NCBI RefSeq assembly: GCF_001425865.1
Contig: NZ_LMDS01000005.1
Location: forward strand, 610,684-674,683
DNA length: 64,000 nucleotides
Source: Rhizobacter sp. Root404
GTDB lineage: Bacteria > Pseudomonadota > Gammaproteobacteria > Burkholderiales > Burkholderiaceae_C
Direction of reading: 5' to 3'
Shown piece by piece: positions 61,235 through 64,000 of this stretch. The stretch's first letter is position 1. Each line of letters starts with the position of its first letter. The notes beneath the pieces were generated by a model. The model saw only the letters and a program-made list of their open reading frames with translations, made no database searches and was not told where the DNA came from. The translations under genes and the position numbers were made by a program.

Positions 61235-61807
61235 TCATTTCTCCAGGGTGGCTTTCTTGATGGTGATCGGCGTGGTCGGGACGTCGTCGTGCGGCGGCCG
61301 GCTGCCGGTGGGCGTCTCGCGGATCTTGTCGACCACGTCCATGCCCGAGACGACCTTGCCGAACACGGCGTAGCCGTTGCCGTCGCGCGCGTTCGCGGCG
61401 TCGAGACGCGGGTTGTCCTGCACGTTGATGAAAAACTGCGCGGTGGCCGAGTTGGGGTCGCCGGTGCGCGCCATCGCGACGCTGCCGCGCACGTTGCTCA
61501 GGCCGTTGCGGCTCTCGAGCGGGATCGGCTCGCGCGTCGTCTTCTCCTTCATGTCCGCGGTCATGCCGCCGCCCTGGATCATGAAGCTCGGGATCACGCG
61601 GTGGAAGATCGTGCCGTCGTAGTGGCCGGCCTTGACGTACTTGACGAAGTTGTCGACGGTCTTGGGCGCCTTGGCCGCGTCGAGCTCGATCACGATGTCG
61701 CCCGAGGTCGTCACGAGCTTGACCTTCTGCGCCTGCGCGGCCAGGCCGCTGCACAACGCGAACACCACTGCAGCGCGGCCGACAAAACGGAGGGGATTCA
61801 GGTTCAT
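61235..61807 (-). CDS. ppiA: Periplasmic peptidyl-prolyl cis-trans isomerase (cyclophilin A)
   Basis: 190-aa cyclophilin with a signal peptide (about 1-26, ending GLAAQAQK). Core motifs FHRVIPSFMIQGGGM, SVAMARTGDPNSATAQFFINV, and GYAVFGKVVSGMDVVDKI. It catalyses proline isomerisation in envelope protein folding. AAAGGAA precedes ATG 61807. The start overlaps the stop of the upstream TPR gene (ATGA), so the two are coupled. Confidence 0.95.
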   Translation of the reverse strand: MNLNPLRFVGRAAVVFALCSGLAAQAQKVKLVTTSGDIVIELDAAKAPKTVDNFVKYVKAGHYDGTIFHRVIPSFMIQGGGMTADMKEKTTREPIPLESRNGLSNVRGSVAMARTGDPNSATAQFFINVQDNPRLDAANARDGNGYAVFGKVVSGMDVVDKIRETPTGSRPPHDDVPTTPITIKKATLEK

Positions 61808-62382
61808 GGGGTTCCTTTCGAGGTCGAGGCGGCGGACGCGGCCGAGGCGACGGGCGCCGCACGCTTGTAGAGGTCGCGCACCAGCGCCAGCTTCGGCGCG
61901 ACGGTCGCGTTCGCCGGGTCGAGTTTCTGCGCGCGCGCGTACGACTGCGCGGCCAGCGCGGCGTACACGTCGCCCAGGTTCTCGTGCGCGGTCGCGTAGT
62001 TCGGGTTCATGCGCAACGCCTGCTCGAGCGCTGCGCGTGCCTTCGCGTAGTCGCCTTGCGCCGCGTACAGCGCGGCGAGGTTGTTGTACGGTTCCGGCAG
62101 GTCGGGAAACTCGTCGCTGAGCTTCTGGAACACCGCGATCGCTTCCATGTTGCGCTTCGCGTCGGTCAGCATCACGCCCTTCAGGAAACGCATCTGCGGA
62201 TCGCGCGGGTTGGTCGCCAAAGCCTGGTCGACCCGCTGCATGGCCGTGGCGGCCTGGCCGGCATAGTAGAGGCGCTGCACATCGGCCAGTTCGTCGGCGC
62301 GCGCAGGGAACGCCGCCGCGACGAGCACTGCCAGCAGGAGGCGGGCGAGCAGGCGGCGCGAAGTGAACGGCGTGTGATGCAT
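61804..62382 (-). CDS. Exported TPR protein
   Basis: 192-aa protein with a signal peptide (about 1-29, RRLLARLLLAVLVAAAFPARAD). Three to four TPR repeats follow (AVFQKLSDEFPDLPEPYNNLAALYA, then ALEQALRMNPNYATAHENLGDVYA; key A/G/Y/P positions present), ending in an Ala/Ser-rich tail. It probably mediates protein contacts in the periplasm and is coupled to ppiA, suggesting a folding-related scaffold. Function unproven. ATG 62382 (MHHTPFTSRR) gives the signal peptide; the longer frame does not. Confidence 0.88.
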   Translation of the reverse strand: MHHTPFTSRRLLARLLLAVLVAAAFPARADELADVQRLYYAGQAATAMQRVDQALATNPRDPQMRFLKGVMLTDAKRNMEAIAVFQKLSDEFPDLPEPYNNLAALYAAQGDYAKARAALEQALRMNPNYATAHENLGDVYAALAAQSYARAQKLDPANATVAPKLALVRDLYKRAAPVASAASAASTSKGTP

Positions 62383-62460
62383 GGGTACGAAAGGGGGCGG
62401 GCAGGGCGTCGCGTGGCGTCGCCGGCCGCGCCGGCGTGCAGCGATTGTCAGGCTGCCCGC

Positions 62461-62466
62461 TATACT
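62461..62466 (+). promoter_or_regulatory. Possible cysS -10 element
   Basis: TATACT in GCTATACTGAAACG is a good -10 match 152 nt before the cysS ATG. TTGTCA at 62445 is too close (10 nt) to be its -35. The leader to cysS has no recognisable T-box or attenuator hairpin. Confidence 0.4.
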
Positions 62467-62617
62467 GAAACGATTGTAGTGCAGGCCTTCTGGCCGAGAC
62501 GCGCGCGGTGCGAGCCGCACGTGGCCTGTGGCCCGGAGTTGCACGACACCCCAACGAGAATCTGGTTACCCGACCGGGCATTGCCACGATGCGCCGGTCC
62601 GAAAGTGCCATCGGTCC

Positions 62618-63991
62618 ATGACGCTACGCATTTACAACACGCTCTCGCGGCAACTCGAGACCTTCACGCCGATCGAGCCGAACCACGTCCGCATGTACGT
62701 CTGCGGCATCACGGTGTACGACCTCTGCCACGTCGGCCACGCGCGGATGATGATCGCGTTCGACCTGATCTACCGCTGGCTGCGCACGCTCGGTTTTCAG
62801 GTCACCTACGTGCGCAACATCACCGACATCGACGACAAGATCATCCGCCGCGCGGTCGAGCGTGGCATGCCGTTGCGCGCGTTGACCGACGAGATGGTCG
62901 GCGAGATGCACGCCGACCTCGACGCGCTCGGCGTGCTGCGTCCGACCCACGAGCCGCGCGCGACCGAATTCGTGCCGCAGATGCTGTCGATGATCGGCCG
63001 GCTCCAAAGTCGTGGCCTGGCCTACCAGTCACCGAACGGGGACGTCAACTACGCGGTTCGCAAGTTCCCCGGCTACGGCAAGCTCTCGGGGAAGTCGATC
63101 GACGAGCTTCGTTCGGGCGAACGCGTGGCGGTGCTCGACGGCAAGGACGACCCGCTCGACTTCGTGCTGTGGAAGGCGGCCAAGCCCGAGGAGCCGGCCG
63201 ACGCGAAATACGAGTCCGGCTACGGCCCCGGCCGTCCCGGCTGGCACATCGAATGCTCCGCGATGGCATGCGCGCTGCTCGGCGAGCAATTCGACCTCCA
63301 TGGCGGCGGCGCGGACCTGCAGTTCCCGCACCACGAGAACGAGATCGCCCAAAGCGAAGGCGCGACCGGGCGACCGCCGGCGACCGTCTGGGCGCACAAC
63401 GGCCTGCTCAATGTCGACCAGGTGAAGATGTCGAAGTCGCTCGGCAACTTCTTCACCATCCGCGACGTGATGAAGCGGTACGACGGCGAGACGATCCGCT
63501 TCTTCATGCTGCGCACCCATTACCGCAGCCCGTTCAACTTCAGCGACGCGAGCCTGGATGACGCACGCGCGTCGCTGCGCCGCCTGTACACCGCGCTCGA
63601 GGGGCTGGACGTCGCGGACGCCGCCATCGATTGGCAGCAGCCGCAGGCCGCGACCCTTCGTGCGGCGATGAACGACGACTTCAACACCCCGATCGCGGTC
63701 GCCGTGCTGTTCGAACTGGCCAATGAACTCAACCGCACGCGGGCGCTCGACACCGCCGCGCTGCTGAAGGCGCTGGCCGCGACGCTGGGTGTGTTGCAGC
63801 AGTCGCCGCGCACCTACCTGCAATCGGGCAGCGGCGTCGACGAGGTCGACATCGCCGCGCGCATCGCCGCGCGCGACGCCGCCAAGAAGGCGCGCGACTT
63901 CGCGCTGGCCGATCAGATCCGCCAGGAGTTGCTCGCGCAGGGCATCGCGCTGAAGGACTCGGCCAGCGGCACCACCTGGGTCAAGGCCTGA
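62618..63991 (+). CDS. cysS: Cysteinyl-tRNA synthetase
   Basis: 457-aa class I aminoacyl-tRNA synthetase. Zinc and substrate cysteines in YVCGITVYD, HIGH-type motif HVGH, GWHIECSAMA with further zinc ligands, HHENEIAQSE, and KMSKS. The C-terminal DALR anticodon-binding domain is present, ending RQELLAQGIALKDSASGTTW (in part: GIALKDS). Complete, ending at the window edge. ATG 62618 (MTLRIYNTL) matches homologues. Its stop overlaps an ATG that probably opens the next gene. Confidence 0.97.
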   Translation: MTLRIYNTLSRQLETFTPIEPNHVRMYVCGITVYDLCHVGHARMMIAFDLIYRWLRTLGFQVTYVRNITDIDDKIIRRAVERGMPLRALTDEMVGEMHADLDALGVLRPTHEPRATEFVPQMLSMIGRLQSRGLAYQSPNGDVNYAVRKFPGYGKLSGKSIDELRSGERVAVLDGKDDPLDFVLWKAAKPEEPADAKYESGYGPGRPGWHIECSAMACALLGEQFDLHGGGADLQFPHHENEIAQSEGATGRPPATVWAHNGLLNVDQVKMSKSLGNFFTIRDVMKRYDGETIRFFMLRTHYRSPFNFSDASLDDARASLRRLYTALEGLDVADAAIDWQQPQAATLRAAMNDDFNTPIAVAVLFELANELNRTRALDTAALLKALAATLGVLQQSPRTYLQSGSGVDEVDIAARIAARDAAKKARDFALADQIRQELLAQGIALKDSASGTTWVKA

Positions 63992-64000
63992 TGTCGACGC
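63991..64000 (+). CDS. Probable next gene, cut by the window edge
   Basis: ATG TCG ACG begins in a TGATG overlap with the cysS stop. Only three codons are visible, so the product cannot be identified. The tight overlap suggests a co-transcribed gene. Confidence 0.35.

Overview
The window is about 64 kb of very GC-rich (roughly two thirds G+C by eye), densely packed bacterial chromosome. Gene content and order point to a betaproteobacterium of the order Burkholderiales (Rubrivivax/Leptothrix/Comamonadaceae-like). The basis is the blocks smpB-ratA-rnfH / guaB-guaA, adk-kdsB-Trm112-lpxK-exbD-exbB / xseA-sodB and icd / csp / clpS-clpA, together with a PhaR regulator and a PaaG/TetR pair. This is inference from gene content, not a database match. 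No tRNA, rRNA, CRISPR array, insertion sequence or prophage was found.

Layout. 1-6.2 kb: one giant hybrid signalling protein (kinase-like domain, AAA ATPase, helical repeats, GAF, histidine kinase, receiver, Hpt-like). Its kinase-like and Hpt domains have both lost key catalytic residues. 6.3-10 kb: a DNA-repair cassette with a small unknown gene, Ku, a ligase-less LigD polymerase domain, a small basic Rho_N-like protein and topoisomerase IB. 10-13.4 kb: paaG, a TetR regulator with a likely operator, a branched-chain-type ABC binding protein, and phaR behind a perfect palindrome. 13.5-15 kb: a secreted aspzincin metalloprotease, translationally coupled to a stand-alone copy of its own N-terminal domain. 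15-25 kb: rimO, a MerA-like flavoprotein, metC, a P450, smpB, ratA, rnfH, a DUF4124 protein, guaB and an MFS transporter.

25-35.3 kb: guaA, a small membrane protein, tadA, ldcA and a complete peptide ABC transporter (binding lipoprotein, two permeases, fused double ATPase). The genes from tadA on overlap or nearly abut; ldcA at the head suggests uptake and recycling of cell-wall peptides. 35.6-42.6 kb: an Oar-like TonB-dependent receptor followed by its own tonB-exbB-exbD-exbD-TPR set, closed by a strong terminator. 42.6-47.3 kb (minus strand): an SDR enzyme, adk, kdsB, a Trm112-like protein, lpxK and a second exbD-exbB pair. 47.3-56 kb: a DnaA-box-containing intergenic region, then xseA, sodB, a DUF192 protein, icd, a zinc alcohol dehydrogenase, a LysR regulator divergent from argC, and an acetylornithine-type aminotransferase. 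56-64 kb: a cold-shock protein, clpS-clpA, mtfA, lpxH, two cyclophilins with a TPR protein, and cysS running to the right edge.

Most of the window is housekeeping sequence. The most interesting items are the aspzincin/coupled-domain pair, the multi-domain sensor with degenerate output and kinase sites, the ligase-less NHEJ cassette, the ldcA-linked peptide transporter whose binding lipoprotein also has a C-terminal membrane anchor, and several well-defined palindromes in promoter regions (phaR, paaG, csp, LysR/argC, smpB/ratA).
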